Assembly: GCA_018266755.1 (NCBI GenBank)
Contig: JAFDZW010000001.1
Coordinates: forward strand, 335,635-399,634
DNA from: Bacteroidota bacterium
Lineage (GTDB): Bacteria > Bacteroidota > Ignavibacteria > Palsa-1295
DNA: 64,000 nt
Direction of reading: 5' to 3'
Part shown: positions 45,446 through 54,517 of the stretch, in pieces
How positions within the stretch are numbered: the first letter of the stretch is position 1
How the letters are laid out: every line of letters starts with the position of its first letter
Notes under the pieces: model-generated
The model's database searches: none
What the model was told of the DNA's origin: nothing
The model's input: the letters and a program-made list of their open reading frames with translations, nothing else
Position numbers and translations under genes: made by a program

Positions 45446-45984
45446 TAAACTCGTCGCAATCCGATGCACATAGACACATGTGCTTCATAGGTTGTCGCTA
45501 CATTCGATGGTCGTCATCCACAAGCATCCTTATAGAGAATAAGGGGTTAGCAATCGAGTTCGATCTCATGGTTGATAACCGCGATTGTATGTGAAGAAGA
45601 TTGTTGATAAATACGAGCATGTTTGCCTTGCTTTTTAAAATCAATTTGCCGAAATTTGTATTTACAACTTCGCTCCATTTTTTGGGAGCGTAGTTCTGTG
45701 CTCGTATAAGGTTTTGCACTCGGAAACAATCTCGCGAGTGCGCTGCAGAATTCAGGACGTTTAAGTACCGACTCGCCGAACAACCGAAACGCACAGCTTA
45801 GGGATAGTCATGATAGCCTCGACGAATATCGGATCACTTCTTCAGCAACACCTGCCTTATGCGGGTGCCGGACCATTGACTGTTCGGCGCATCCTGAGCG
45901 TTGCCCCCTCCGGCTGTCGACGCCGAAGAACGAGATAACTTACTCACGTTTTTTGTTTAGAATTGTAAGGAGCATACGAAACGT
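45446..45984 (+). other. Gene-free region with the nrdJ leader
   Basis: A 539-bp stretch. The left part (45480-45700) is AT-rich and holds only short open frames I do not credit. A hairpin with arms GCACTCG/CGAGTGC lies at 45716-45741. The right part, leading to nrdJ, holds two stems that share one arm (see the regulatory feature at 45865-45927), followed by a T-rich run at 45949-45957. No tRNA, and no match to the cobalamin riboswitch core or an NrdR box by eye. Confidence 0.5.
45865..45927 (+). promoter_or_regulatory. Candidate attenuator: two mutually exclusive stems upstream of nrdJ
   Basis: GTGCCGGA (45865-45872) can pair with TTCGGCGC (45883-45890; 8 bp including two G-U pairs). The TTCGGCG arm (45883-45889) can instead pair perfectly with CGCCGAA (45921-45927). 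The two pairings exclude each other, and a T-rich run lies about 20 nt beyond the second arm, the layout of an RNA switch or attenuator controlling the ribonucleotide reductase gene. This is read from the sequence only; chance pairing is possible in a GC-rich region. Confidence 0.35.
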
Positions 45985-48900
45985 ATGAAGGTAGCCCGTC
46001 GCTTTACGAAAAAAGGAACCAGTGTCTTCGATCAGTTCGAATACACGATGCGCTCGAGCGTGTTGCGCAACCCCGATGGCAAGCCGATCTTCGAGATGCA
46101 CGACATCGAAGTACCGCGCCAGTGGTCGCAGGTGGCTACCGATATCCTCGCCCAGAAGTATTTCCGCAAGGCCGGCGTCCCCCAGCGCGATGCCGAAGGC
46201 AACCTCCTCATCGGTGAGGACGGCAAGCAGGTCATGGGCGCCGAGAAGTCCATCAAGCAGGTAGCTCACCGTTTGGCGGGTTGCTGGCGCTATTGGGGCG
46301 AGAAGCACGGCTATTTCTCCTCCAAGGATGATGCGCAGGCGTATTATGACGAAATGGTCTATATGATCATGCGTCAGATGGGTGCTCCGAACTCGCCGCA
46401 GTGGTTCAACACTGGCCTTGCCTGGGCATACGGCATCACCGGTCCGGCACAGGGCCACTGGTACGTCGATCCGAAGACCGGCCAGCTCACGCGTTCGAGC
46501 GACGCCTACACCCATCCGCAGCCGCACGCCTGCTTCATCCAGTCGGTGACCGACGATCTCGTCAACGAAGGCGGCATCTTCGACCTGATGACGCGCGAGG
46601 CGCGCATCTTCAAGTACGGCTCGGGCACGGGCTCGAACTTCTCTGCATTGCGTTCGGCAGGTGAAAAGCTTTCCGGCGGCGGACAGTCGAGCGGACTCAT
46701 GAGCTTCCTCAAGATATTCGACACCGCAGCAGCGGCGGTGAAGTCGGGCGGCACGACGCGTCGCGCAGCGAAGATGGTCATTCTCGACGTTGACCACCCG
46801 GATATCGAGAACTTCATCACCTGGAAGGCATCCGAAGAGCAGAAGGTCGCCGCGCTCGTGGCCGGCTCGAAGATCTGCGATCTCTTCCTGAACATGATCA
46901 TGAAGATCGCCGTCGAGGGTGGCACCGATCGCCACCTCAACCACGATCTCGATATCGCCATCAAGAAGGCGCTTGCCCGCGGCGTTGCGATGAACTACAT
47001 CGTCCGCTGCCTGCGCTTGGTCGAGATGGGCTACGACCACATCGACTTCAAGACCTTCGATACGCACTACGAAGGCGAAGCATACCAGACCGTCTCGGGA
47101 CAGAACTCGAACAACTCGGTCCGCGTCACCAACGACTTCATGAATGCGGTTGCGAACGACGAGGAGTGGCAGCTCCGCTACCGCACCAGTGGTAAGGTCG
47201 CCAAGACCGTCAAGGCATCGCACCTGTGGAACGAGATCACGCTCGCCGCATGGTCGAGCGCCGATCCGGGCATGCAGTTCGATACGACCATTAACGAGTG
47301 GCATACCTGCCCCGCAGACGGCCGCATCAACGCCAGCAACCCATGCTCCGAGTACATGTTCCTCGACGACACGGCCTGTAACCTCGCGTCGATCAACCTC
47401 GCGCACTTCCTCAACGAGGAGACCGGCGAGTTCGACATCGAAGGCTACAAGCATGCGGCGCGCATCTGGACGATCACGCTCGAGATCTCGGTGCTCATGG
47501 CGCAATTCCCGTCGCGCGAGATCGCGCAGCGTTCGTTCGATTACCGCACGCTCGGCCTCGGTTACGCGAACCTCGGTACCATCCTCATGGTGCTCGGCAT
47601 TCCGTACGATTCGCCGAAGGCGCTTGCCATTAGCGGCGCACTGACCGCCATCCTCTGCGGCGAGAGCTATGCAGCGTCGGCCGAAATGGCGCGCGACCTC
47701 GGCGCATTCCCGCGCTATGAGGCCAACAAGGAGTCGATGCTCCGCGTCATCCGCAACCACAAACTTGCTGCCTACGATGCAGCCGCCGACCGCTACGAGG
47801 GCCTGACCATCAAGCCGATGGGCATCAGCGCCGAAGAAGCGCCGGAAGATCTCCTTACTGCCGCACGCGAGTGCTGGGACCGCGCCTACGAGCTCGGCGA
47901 AGCACACGGCTTCCGCAACGCACAGGTCACCGTCATCGCGCCGACCGGCACGATCGGCCTCGTGATGGATTGCGACACCACCGGCATCGAGCCCGACTTC
48001 GCCATCGTGAAGTTCAAGAAGCTCGCCGGCGGCGGATATTTCAAGATCGTCAATCAGTCGGTCCGCAAGGCGCTCGTGCGCTTGGGCTATACCGACAAGC
48101 AGATCGAAGAGATCGAGAAGTTCTGCAAAGGCCACGGCACGCTCGTCGGCTGCCCGGCGGTCAATCGCTCGACGCTCAAGCTCAAAGGCTTCTCCGACGA
48201 GAAGATCGACGAGATCGAGAAGCAGTGCGACAACGTCTTCGATCTCCGTTTTGCGTTCAACAAGTGGACGCTCGGCGAAGACTACTGCAAGAAGCTCGGC
48301 TTCACGCTCGAGCAGATGGACGATCCGAACTTCGATATGCTCGCATCGCTCGGCTATTCGAAGGAAGAGATCTCGAAGGCCAACGATTACGTCTGCGGCA
48401 CGATGACCATCGAAGGCGCGCCGTTCCTCGCCGACGAACACCTGCCGATCTTCGATTGCGCCAACAAGTGCGGCAAGTACGGCAAGCGCTTCATCCCCTA
48501 CAATGCGCACATCCGCATGATGGCGGCCGCACAGCCGTTCATCTCGGGTGCGATCTCGAAGACGATCAATATGCCGAACGAGGCGACCGTCGAGGATATC
48601 TCGAATGCGTACACCGACTCGTGGAAGCTCATGATCAAGGCGAACGCGCTCTATCGCGACGGCTCCAAGCTGTCGCAGCCGCTCAACTCGATCAACGAAG
48701 AAGGCGACCTCGCTGAGCAGGTCCTCTTCAGCGATCCCGAGGACGAGATCAAAGAGACCGTTGGCGCTGCCGAGCTGCACCAGCTCATCAACGTGCAGGC
48801 CGAAGAGACCGGCACATGGCAGCCGCGCCGCCTGAAGCTGCCGCAGCGCCGCCGCGGATGGCTCCGCGAAGCCGTCGTCGGCGGACACAAAGTGTACCTG

Positions 48901-49533
48901 CGTACCGGCGAATACGACGACGGTGCGCTCGGTGAGATCTTTATCGATATGTACAAAGAGGGCGCAAGCTTCAAGGGACTCTTGAACTGCTTCGCCGTCT
49001 TGGCTTCGAAGGCGCTCCAGTACGGCGTGCCGCTCGAAGAGTTAGTGGATACCTTTACGTTCACCCGTTTCGAGCCCGCCGGATCGGTCCAGGGACACGA
49101 AGCGATCAAGAACGCAACATCGATCCTCGATTACGTTTTCCGTGCGCTCGGCTACGAATACCTCAATCGTACCGATTTCGTCCACGTCAAAGCGGTCGAC
49201 GAGCACAAGCACGACCACCATCACCACGCAAGCGTTGCGGCGGGGCCTGCGACTGCGCCGGTATCGGCCGTCAGCACGCAGCGCACCGAAGCGCCGAGCG
49301 AGGATGAGGTCGTCGAGCGGCTCAAGAACCAGCAGAAGTCCGAACCCGAACCGGCCATGGCCGCCGCGACCAGCGCCGCCACCGCCGCCGAAACCCGCAA
49401 ACAACAGTACCGCGAAGCCAAAACCAAAGGCTACACCGGCGAGCAATGCCCCGCCTGCGGATCGATGAGAGTCAAGCGCAACGGCGCCTGCACCCTCTGC
49501 GAAGACTGCGGCACGACCAGCGGGTGTTCGTGA
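45985..49533 (+). CDS. nrdJ: Vitamin B12-dependent (class II) ribonucleotide reductase
   Basis: 1,182 residues; reduces ribonucleotides using adenosylcobalamin, so no separate small subunit is needed. Class II hallmarks include [46 protein letters not shown] (radical/active Cys and Glu), [20 protein letters not shown], a TSCPD-like C-terminal domain ([27 protein letters not shown]), and a final zinc-ribbon CPACGS...CTLCEDCG. A linker rich in Ala and His (about 1070-1150) precedes the ribbon. ATG 45985 is well placed. The last 44 bp recur in degenerate form at 50.09 kb beyond the toxin-antitoxin genes. Confidence 0.96.
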   Translation: MKVARRFTKKGTSVFDQFEYTMRSSVLRNPDGKPIFEMHDIEVPRQWSQVATDILAQKYFRKAGVPQRDAEGNLLIGEDGKQVMGAEKSIKQVAHRLAGCWRYWGEKHGYFSSKDDAQAYYDEMVYMIMRQMGAPNSPQWFNTGLAWAYGITGPAQGHWYVDPKTGQLTRSSDAYTHPQPHACFIQSVTDDLVNEGGIFDLMTREARIFKYGSGTGSNFSALRSAGEKLSGGGQSSGLMSFLKIFDTAAAAVKSGGTTRRAAKMVILDVDHPDIENFITWKASEEQKVAALVAGSKICDLFLNMIMKIAVEGGTDRHLNHDLDIAIKKALARGVAMNYIVRCLRLVEMGYDHIDFKTFDTHYEGEAYQTVSGQNSNNSVRVTNDFMNAVANDEEWQLRYRTSGKVAKTVKASHLWNEITLAAWSSADPGMQFDTTINEWHTCPADGRINASNPCSEYMFLDDTACNLASINLAHFLNEETGEFDIEGYKHAARIWTITLEISVLMAQFPSREIAQRSFDYRTLGLGYANLGTILMVLGIPYDSPKALAISGALTAILCGESYAASAEMARDLGAFPRYEANKESMLRVIRNHKLAAYDAAADRYEGLTIKPMGISAEEAPEDLLTAARECWDRAYELGEAHGFRNAQVTVIAPTGTIGLVMDCDTTGIEPDFAIVKFKKLAGGGYFKIVNQSVRKALVRLGYTDKQIEEIEKFCKGHGTLVGCPAVNRSTLKLKGFSDEKIDEIEKQCDNVFDLRFAFNKWTLGEDYCKKLGFTLEQMDDPNFDMLASLGYSKEEISKANDYVCGTMTIEGAPFLADEHLPIFDCANKCGKYGKRFIPYNAHIRMMAAAQPFISGAISKTINMPNEATVEDISNAYTDSWKLMIKANALYRDGSKLSQPLNSINEEGDLAEQVLFSDPEDEIKETVGAAELHQLINVQAEETGTWQPRRLKLPQRRRGWLREAVVGGHKVYLRTGEYDDGALGEIFIDMYKEGASFKGLLNCFAVLASKALQYGVPLEELVDTFTFTRFEPAGSVQGHEAIKNATSILDYVFRALGYEYLNRTDFVHVKAVDEHKHDHHHHASVAAGPATAPVSAVSTQRTEAPSEDEVVERLKNQQKSEPEPAMAAATSAATAAETRKQQYREAKTKGYTGEQCPACGSMRVKRNGACTLCEDCGTTSGCS

Positions 49534-49572
49534 GGAAACGGATAAAGAGTTTACATTAGGTTTTGAGATAAT

Positions 49573-49590
49573 GCGTGAGAGTGCTCACGC
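49573..49590. promoter_or_regulatory. Perfect palindrome, candidate TA operator
   Basis: GCGTGAG-AGTG-CTCACGC, a 7-bp inverted repeat with a 4-base spacer, begins 32 bp before the toxin ATG and 40 bp after nrdJ. It lacks a T-run, so it fits an autoregulatory operator of the toxin-antitoxin pair better than a terminator. Confidence 0.5.
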
Positions 49591-49604
49591 GTTATCCCGT
49601 CGCC

Positions 49605-49853
49605 ATGAAATACGATCTTGAGATAAAACCACGAGCGCTCAAGGACCTTACCCGCCTTCCGGTGGAAGATAGGATACGCATGCTCGCGCGGATCGAACAG
49701 CTCACGAACGGACTGGACGGCGATATTAAGAAGCTAAAATCGCACGAACCTCAGTATCGCGTTCGTTCCGGAAACTACAGGGCGCTGTTCAATATCGAAG
49801 GAAACAAGATCGTTGTGTACAGGGTTAAGGATCGGAAGGAGTCGTACAACTAA
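49605..49853 (+). CDS. RelE/ParE-family toxin
   Basis: 82 residues from ATG 49605 (an in-frame GTG at 49575 would put the start inside the palindrome). RelE-type features: basic helix region (IKPRALKDLTRLP), the LKSHEPQYRVRSGNYRALF strand with the conserved RxGxYR, and the C-terminal VYRVKDRKESYN, close to the usual HRxDAY. By family it is a ribosome-dependent mRNA interferase or gyrase-type toxin. The toxin precedes its antitoxin by 1 bp, the reverse of the classic order. Confidence 0.88.
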   Translation: MKYDLEIKPRALKDLTRLPVEDRIRMLARIEQLTNGLDGDIKKLKSHEPQYRVRSGNYRALFNIEGNKIVVYRVKDRKESYN

Positions 49854-49854
49854 C

Positions 49855-50049
49855 ATGTTATATCACACTGAGTACTTCGAGAAGAACGGCCAGAATTTCG
49901 TCGTTCTGCCCGCCGAAGAATTTCGGAAGATGCAAGAACTTCTCGAAGATGCAGAAGACGTCCTCGATCTTGAGACAGCGATTTCCGAGGAGCAACACAT
50001 CCCCGGCCTGACGCTTGAGGAAGTAAAACGGACGCTCAATATCCCATAA
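49855..50049 (+). CDS. Phd/YefM-like antitoxin
   Basis: 64 residues, starting 1 bp after the toxin stop. The sequence FVVLPAEEFRKMQELLEDAEDVLDLETAI follows the Phd/YefM pattern (short N-terminal DNA-binding part, then an acidic helix that neutralises the toxin). It ends shortly before the degenerate nrdJ tail copy at 50091. It probably represses its own operon through the palindrome upstream of the toxin. Confidence 0.82.
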   Translation: MLYHTEYFEKNGQNFVVLPAEEFRKMQELLEDAEDVLDLETAISEEQHIPGLTLEEVKRTLNIP

Positions 50050-50090
50050 GGCCGTCGTGGAGACAGCCAGTCGTGCTCTGGCCGCCTCCA

Positions 50091-50138
50091 GCGCCTGCAC
50101 TCTCTGCGAATACTTCGGCACAACCAGCGGGTGTAGCT
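50091..50138 (+). pseudogene. Degenerate copy of the nrdJ 3' end
   Basis: Forty of 44 bases match the end of nrdJ (49484-49527), and in frame it reads ACTLCEYFGTTSGCS then TAG, against [15 protein letters not shown] then TGA. The serine codon changed from TCG to AGC while still encoding Ser, and two cluster cysteines/aspartates changed (DC to YF). Nothing upstream of it aligns to nrdJ. The two copies flank the toxin-antitoxin pair as direct repeats. The rest of 50050-50300 contains no gene I can support. Confidence 0.8.
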
Positions 50139-50284
50139 AGGGAGGGTGAAGCCCTTGTTGACAGTCGGGCTGATATTCGCCAGAATCGATGAGTGAGGGT
50201 CTCCTGACTCGGGAAGCCACGAGGAAGCTTGGATAGTCAGGTTAGCTGTAGACACGCATTCGTAAGTTGGAGCTGTCACGTATT

Positions 50285-50294
50285 GGAGGAGGGG
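50285..50294 (+). promoter_or_regulatory. Strong Shine-Dalgarno deciding a GTG start
   Basis: GGAGGAGGGG lies 6 nt before GTG 50301. The open frame extends back to a TTG at 50229, but that leader is unlike protein and lacks a ribosome-binding site, so GTG 50301 is preferred. Confidence 0.6.
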
Positions 50295-50300
50295 TTAGAG

Positions 50301-50969
50301 GTGGTAGTCCTTGGACAGAATGTTGATGATGTCATTGTTATTTTCGCCTTGAGGCAGCTGGAGGATCGCGTGCTGTTGCAACCAGCGGAAGCTCGCATCA
50401 AGAAGCTAAGACAACAATTCTCAAACGTTATTGTACTTGATGGTACGCACGATGGGATTGCAATCCAACTTGAGAAACTTGCGGCTTTAGGCATAGAACA
50501 CCCAGTTATTATTGAAATAATTTCTCACGGTAGTCTGTCTGGGACAGAGGCTTGTTCTGACGTTGATCGCGTCGCATGGACTAAAATTGCATCGTTCATA
50601 CGACAGCTTCCAGCAGAGAAGGTGGTGCTAGTGAACGCCATGTCGACCTGCATGTCATTCGCCCTCGTTGACTTGCTTTGTAACTCCGTTCAGGCGGTGT
50701 TTGCAAACAATCTCGCCGCCAGTGCGGCAGCTTTCTCTCAATCTGACATACTCTATTCGAAGGGGTTTAAATTGATGCAGCATGGACTTGATGTCGCGCA
50801 TATGTTAGATCAGTATACTTGGTGCAAGGGAGGTCAAAGGGAGAATGTGATAGACTGGCAAAAGAGATATGAGTTGCTGACAGACGAGCATCAGGATGCT
50901 GCGTATTGGAATGAATGGGACCCGGTACTTCGAAAAGCAGCCGGAATCGAGAAATCAGACGCCACATAA
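50301..50969 (+). CDS. Unrecognised protein, possible divergent caspase/CHAT-like fold
   Basis: About 222 residues. Alternating strands and helices are evident: DDVIVIFAL, FSNVIVLDG, HPVIIEIISHGSLSG (His 76), AEKVVLVNAMSTCMS (Cys 117), VQAVFANNLAASAAAFSQ. A hydrophobic strand ending in HG, followed by one ending in a small residue and Cys, is the clan CD protease layout, but the usual AC position reads AM (113-114) with the Cys three residues later, so catalysis is doubtful. The VFANNLAASAAA...LMQHG segment could alternatively suggest a ClpP/S49-like fold. Codon use is AT-richer than the core genes. It precedes the DUF2806-like gene by 22 bp. Confidence 0.6.
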   Translation: MVVLGQNVDDVIVIFALRQLEDRVLLQPAEARIKKLRQQFSNVIVLDGTHDGIAIQLEKLAALGIEHPVIIEIISHGSLSGTEACSDVDRVAWTKIASFIRQLPAEKVVLVNAMSTCMSFALVDLLCNSVQAVFANNLAASAAAFSQSDILYSKGFKLMQHGLDVAHMLDQYTWCKGGQRENVIDWQKRYELLTDEHQDAAYWNEWDPVLRKAAGIEKSDAT

Positions 50970-50991
50970 GCAAAGTTAAGTACAACTTATT

Positions 50992-52017
50992 ATGGACGAG
51001 AAGGATTTAGCACAGATTGCTGGACCGGCAGATCGTTCATTTCGAAAACTACTTGAGACGATAGTTTCAGGCTTCGGCCTGAAAACCGGCTCGCGGCAGA
51101 TCAAGAAACAAGGCGAAACCGCATTGAGCCTAGCCAAGCAGTTAGACTCGCTTGTGCAGTCATCCCCAAACCTCGACGGGGTCTCCCTAGAATTGCGGGA
51201 TGGCAATATTCAGATGATGGCAACCGCCTCGCAGAGAGCGCTCTCATTTGACCAGCGCTCAGATGTAGCCCTGCGACTAAATGCTGAAAGAAAACAACAA
51301 AACCGAGAGAGCATAATCGCAGATGCAGCCTTTGAGTTGACGGCGGGTGACTCTCAGGTTCCGTTATCCGAGGATCCTGTTGACCCAGATTGGACAGTTC
51401 GCTTCTTTAACATCGCAGAGGATGTTTCTGACGATGACATGCAACTGATTTGGGGTAGAATTCTAGCAGGTGAGGTTTGCCAACCGGGTAGTTACAGTTT
51501 GCGCACGCTTGATCTCTTAAAGAATATTTCCCAAAAGGAAGCAACGCTCTTCGCAACGCTTTGCAAGTTCGTCTTTAATGGCCGATTCGTATACTACCAA
51601 GAGGGAATATTCCCAGAGTTCTGCGATATGAGCTTTGACGATATCCTTCTCCTCGAGGAGGCAGGATTGCTCCAGCACTCCCTGTTCTTTACTATGAACA
51701 AGAAAGATACAGAAAAAGGGAGACTCGAAATATGGTACAATAGCACCTTCGCATTCAACCTCAGCGCCGACAAAATACCCACACCTATGCCGTGCCTAAA
51801 ACTAACCAAGGCGGGTATTGAACTGTCTACGCTCACCCAGGGACCAAGGAGCCGGAAATACGCCCGATTGCTGCGCGAGTTTTATCGACAGCAGGGGTTC
51901 ACCATTATGGAATACACAGGTGGAGGCAATATCGTGGGGGGAGCTTTTAGACCGCCCGAGTGGGATGAAGATGATTTGTCAGATAGGAAGCCGAAAGAAG
52001 ATTGGGGCAGACTTTAG
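50992..52017 (+). CDS. DUF2806-like protein
   Basis: 341 residues. The central segment (DPDWTVRFFNIAEDVSDDDMQ, LIWGRILAGEVCQPGSYSLRTL, EATLFATLCKFV) matches my recollection of the DUF2806 family, found in accessory regions of many bacteria with unknown function. The N-terminal half is helical, Gln/Arg-rich and contains KKQGETALSLAKQL; the C-terminal part ends in an acidic Pro/Asp/Glu tail. It probably forms a two-gene unit with the preceding gene and overlaps the convergent J-domain gene by 4 bp. Confidence 0.75.
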   Translation: MDEKDLAQIAGPADRSFRKLLETIVSGFGLKTGSRQIKKQGETALSLAKQLDSLVQSSPNLDGVSLELRDGNIQMMATASQRALSFDQRSDVALRLNAERKQQNRESIIADAAFELTAGDSQVPLSEDPVDPDWTVRFFNIAEDVSDDDMQLIWGRILAGEVCQPGSYSLRTLDLLKNISQKEATLFATLCKFVFNGRFVYYQEGIFPEFCDMSFDDILLLEEAGLLQHSLFFTMNKKDTEKGRLEIWYNSTFAFNLSADKIPTPMPCLKLTKAGIELSTLTQGPRSRKYARLLREFYRQQGFTIMEYTGGGNIVGGAFRPPEWDEDDLSDRKPKEDWGRL

Positions 52018-53357
52018 AGTGTATCGACTCCATCCACACCTAGATCCGATAAATCCAGACTAAGCGAAATTCGTTTATCACCCTTCATGTAGACCACACT
52101 GCAACTCGCGTTTCCACAAACAACTTCTGGATACTCTTGATAGGGACGGTTGTCTCGAAGTTCATAAACCGGCTTCCAACCGTCTTGCATGAGAATGCGA
52201 CGAGCGCGGGAGTACGGTACAGCGTACCACAACCCGAATGCAGCCAACTCGGCACCTACTGAAGCTGTATCAACGGGATTCTTGAAGACCGGGCCATCTG
52301 AACCACCATCGCAGAAATACTCGCTGCAGAGTCGCCCAGAAACCACTGTAGCGTCATCAAGTTTGAAGTGTTCGAGAATCTGCCGTTCCACCTCGTGTGG
52401 CAGGGTGCCTAGCGGGAAGTTGACATACGCTTTGCCCGTCGGGAGTGCATTGCCATCCAAAGTCGCGTTGTGTGAATCCTCGGCAGCGATGTAATGGACG
52501 CGGAAGAACTTGTTTAGAGGTGCACTGTAAATTACGAGGCCTCTCTCGTCAGGGCATCTATGTGGGTAGCACCCATCCCAGATCAGGTACTCTCCACCAT
52601 CAAGAAACACTCGATAGACACTGTGTACGTCGAGGTAGTAAGGAATCAAGGTCTTGCTTAGAAGTTTCCCATTTGACTTGCTCCGCATCTGAAGTAGTCC
52701 GTTATCTTCCCTCGGCTTAAATGTAATCTTTCCGGTCACATTGGTTAGCTCGAAGATATCAGATGTCCCGTCAAGAGCCATAAAAGTATTTGAAAGTATC
52801 GGCGCAGGCAGATTAGGCTGGGTGGATGACTGTCTCGTTTTTGAGCTGTTGATTGAATCATCGCCTGTGGGGAGCCGACCATGGGATGCGGTGTCGGTAT
52901 TCGGATGCGACGTCGTGTCGTATCCCATTCTTTTCAAGATTGACCCGAACACCAGTATTCCCAAGAACCACAGAAGCAGCTTTCTGTTTCGAGCTGCCTT
53001 TGCCTGTTTGCTGGCATCTCTTTTCGGCGGTGGTTGTGGTGGCGGTGGCTCGGTCCTGGTCTGACCAGCGTTTCGTGGCGGGTCCGTCGTCTGACGGCCG
53101 TGTGCATCACGGTTTGACTGGCGTTGGTGCGATTGCTGATTCGCGTACTCCTCGATGAAGGATTTCACAAATCCGTACGCCTCGTTTATCCGCTTCGTTC
53201 TTTCTTCGGCCTTCCTCCTTAGGTTTTCATTTCCTTGGAATCGATCAGGGTGCCAGACATTGATAAGCTCTCGGTATGCCTTTTGAGCATCGGCAAGCGA
53301 AGAGCCAAATGGTATTTCCAGCACATCAAAATACTTCTTGACTTCTGAGGGAGTCAT
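52014..53357 (-). CDS. J-domain (DnaJ-like) membrane protein
   Basis: 447 residues. An N-terminal J domain is clear (YFDVLEIPFGSSLADAQKAYRELI, then VWHPDRF with the essential HPD, and RINEAYGFVKSF). A Gln/Pro-rich linker, one transmembrane helix (LLLWFLGILVFGSILK, about 135-150) and a 280-residue domain of unknown type follow (YLIWDGCYPHRCPDERG, CSEYFCDGGSDG, VVCGNASCSVVYMKG), with paired cysteines suggesting an oxidising, extracytoplasmic location. The J domain would stay in the cytoplasm and recruit DnaK. No partner is recognised in the window; the overlap with DUF2806 is tail to tail. Confidence 0.8.
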   Translation of the reverse strand: MTPSEVKKYFDVLEIPFGSSLADAQKAYRELINVWHPDRFQGNENLRRKAEERTKRINEAYGFVKSFIEEYANQQSHQRQSNRDAHGRQTTDPPRNAGQTRTEPPPPQPPPKRDASKQAKAARNRKLLLWFLGILVFGSILKRMGYDTTSHPNTDTASHGRLPTGDDSINSSKTRQSSTQPNLPAPILSNTFMALDGTSDIFELTNVTGKITFKPREDNGLLQMRSKSNGKLLSKTLIPYYLDVHSVYRVFLDGGEYLIWDGCYPHRCPDERGLVIYSAPLNKFFRVHYIAAEDSHNATLDGNALPTGKAYVNFPLGTLPHEVERQILEHFKLDDATVVSGRLCSEYFCDGGSDGPVFKNPVDTASVGAELAAFGLWYAVPYSRARRILMQDGWKPVYELRDNRPYQEYPEVVCGNASCSVVYMKGDKRISLSLDLSDLGVDGVDTL

Positions 53358-53457
53358 CGATCATGCCGATTGCATAAGTCCACAATTGAACAATACCAAC
53401 AGTTATTGGTTTCGTCGCTGGCCGACGACTGGCCTGTGAATCTGCTGAGCTTTCGAA

Positions 53458-53838
53458 TTATTCTTTGGCCGTTTTCCCTGCCTCTGCTTTTTCCTTGAGC
53501 AACGCATCGCGCAGCAGCTTGCCGTAGTGTTTTTTGTCCTTTTCGTACTCGGCTTCGTAGCGGGCTAGGGCTTTGCGGAGCTTGGCGATCGGGGTGCGCA
53601 TTTTGCTTGTTTCGGGGTCGAACGCATCCATCGGGGTTGGGTGCGGGTTGCCGTGGAAGCAGAGGTCCGGCTCGAGCAGCGCGGCCTGAATGAGCCGCTG
53701 GGTGTCGTGAATGTTCACCGTGTCGATCTTCAAATTGGTCACCATTTCATCATAGATCGCCTGCGCCTTTGTACGCTGGGCGTGTGCTTCGAACGTTACC
53801 AGAGCGAGCAGTGCGAGAGTCATCATATACGTTTTCAT
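53458..53838 (-). CDS. Small exported hypothetical protein
   Basis: 126 residues with a signal peptide ending EAHAQ, then a helical, charged mature part (AQAIYDEMVTNL, KLRKALARYEAEYEKDKKHYGKLLRDALLKEKAEAGK) that looks like a coiled coil. The only notable motif is FHGNPHPTPMDAFDP. No family recognised. It stands alone between the J-domain gene and the first S26 gene, with gaps of about 100 bp and 185 bp that hold nothing I can name. Confidence 0.65.
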   Translation of the reverse strand: MKTYMMTLALLALVTFEAHAQRTKAQAIYDEMVTNLKIDTVNIHDTQRLIQAALLEPDLCFHGNPHPTPMDAFDPETSKMRTPIAKLRKALARYEAEYEKDKKHYGKLLRDALLKEKAEAGKTAKE

Positions 53839-54022
53839 CGTCGCTTCCTTTCGTGGCTTGTGAGGGATACACTATCTAAACGGGGACAAGAACCGTGCCA
53901 CAAATCCAAAGCACCTCTCCTGCCCGACAACCGCTCTGGGTTGAAACCTGAAGCGGCGAGTGTAGTACTATCAAAGGCAAGGCACCGACGGTTGTTGGCG
54001 TGTCTTGGTATTTGTAGTAACA

Positions 54023-54517
54023 ATGATCGATTTCATGACTGTAGTCTTCAGATCTTTCGGAATTGTAGCATTGGTGTTGTCGCTTGGCGCGTGTCGCGGC
54101 GCGAAGTTCGAGAGCGGTTCGATGGAGCCGACGATCCACCAAGGCGATGTGGTCACGATCAACCATACCGCGTACTTGAACAGCGATCCGCAGCGCTGGG
54201 ATGTCGCGGCATATGAGGACGAGGACACGCATGGCAATAGTTGGTGTCACCGGATCGTCGGTATGCCCGGGGAGACAATCGATCTGCGGGACGGCTTCGT
54301 CATTATCGATAGTGTGAAACTTGAGTATCCTGCAAAGATCGGGAAGGTGAGGTACTCCGCTCTGCCGGCCGGGACGCCGACAAAGATCCATTTGCCGTAT
54401 CTTATTCCTAAGGACTGTTATTTTGTCCTGGGTGACAATACGTCCGACGCGATCGATAGCCGCTACCTCGGCGCGATCAAGCGTTCCGATATCCGAGGGA
54501 GGATCGAAGGGAAGTAG
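54023..54517 (+). CDS. S26 signal peptidase-like lipoprotein, copy 1
   Basis: 164 residues from ATG 54023 (ATG 54035 also possible). The signal ends in a lipobox (SLGAC, Cys 24), so a lipid anchor replaces the usual transmembrane helix. Signal-peptidase boxes follow: SGSMEPT (nucleophile Ser 33), RWDVAAY, CHRIVGMPGETI and GDNTSDAIDSRYLG. In box D the general-base Lys (KRxxGLPGD) is His 76. Family role: cleaving signal peptides or T9SS-type cargo; with His at the base position this could be an ER-type-like dyad or an inactive form. A paralogue lies at 55.7 kb. Confidence 0.85.
   Translation: MIDFMTVVFRSFGIVALVLSLGACRGAKFESGSMEPTIHQGDVVTINHTAYLNSDPQRWDVAAYEDEDTHGNSWCHRIVGMPGETIDLRDGFVIIDSVKLEYPAKIGKVRYSALPAGTPTKIHLPYLIPKDCYFVLGDNTSDAIDSRYLGAIKRSDIRGRIEGK

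Noticed and set aside
45498-45794. 98-residue reverse-strand open frame before nrdJ
   Set aside because: No domain, signal peptide or ribosome-binding site; AT-rich filler sequence.
45841-45960. Cobalamin riboswitch upstream of nrdJ
   Set aside because: No B12-box or conserved CCACTG-type core was seen; only the competing stems are reported, without assigning a ligand.
45940-48888. A 982-residue open frame on the reverse strand opposite nrdJ
   Set aside because: It is antisense to a strongly conserved class II ribonucleotide reductase; the Arg/Val/Leu/Asp-rich product shows no domain and arises from GC-rich codon bias in nrdJ.
50229-50300. TTG-initiated extension of the caspase-like gene
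   Set aside because: The extra 24 residues look non-proteinaceous and lack a ribosome-binding site, whereas GGAGGAGGGG precedes GTG 50301.
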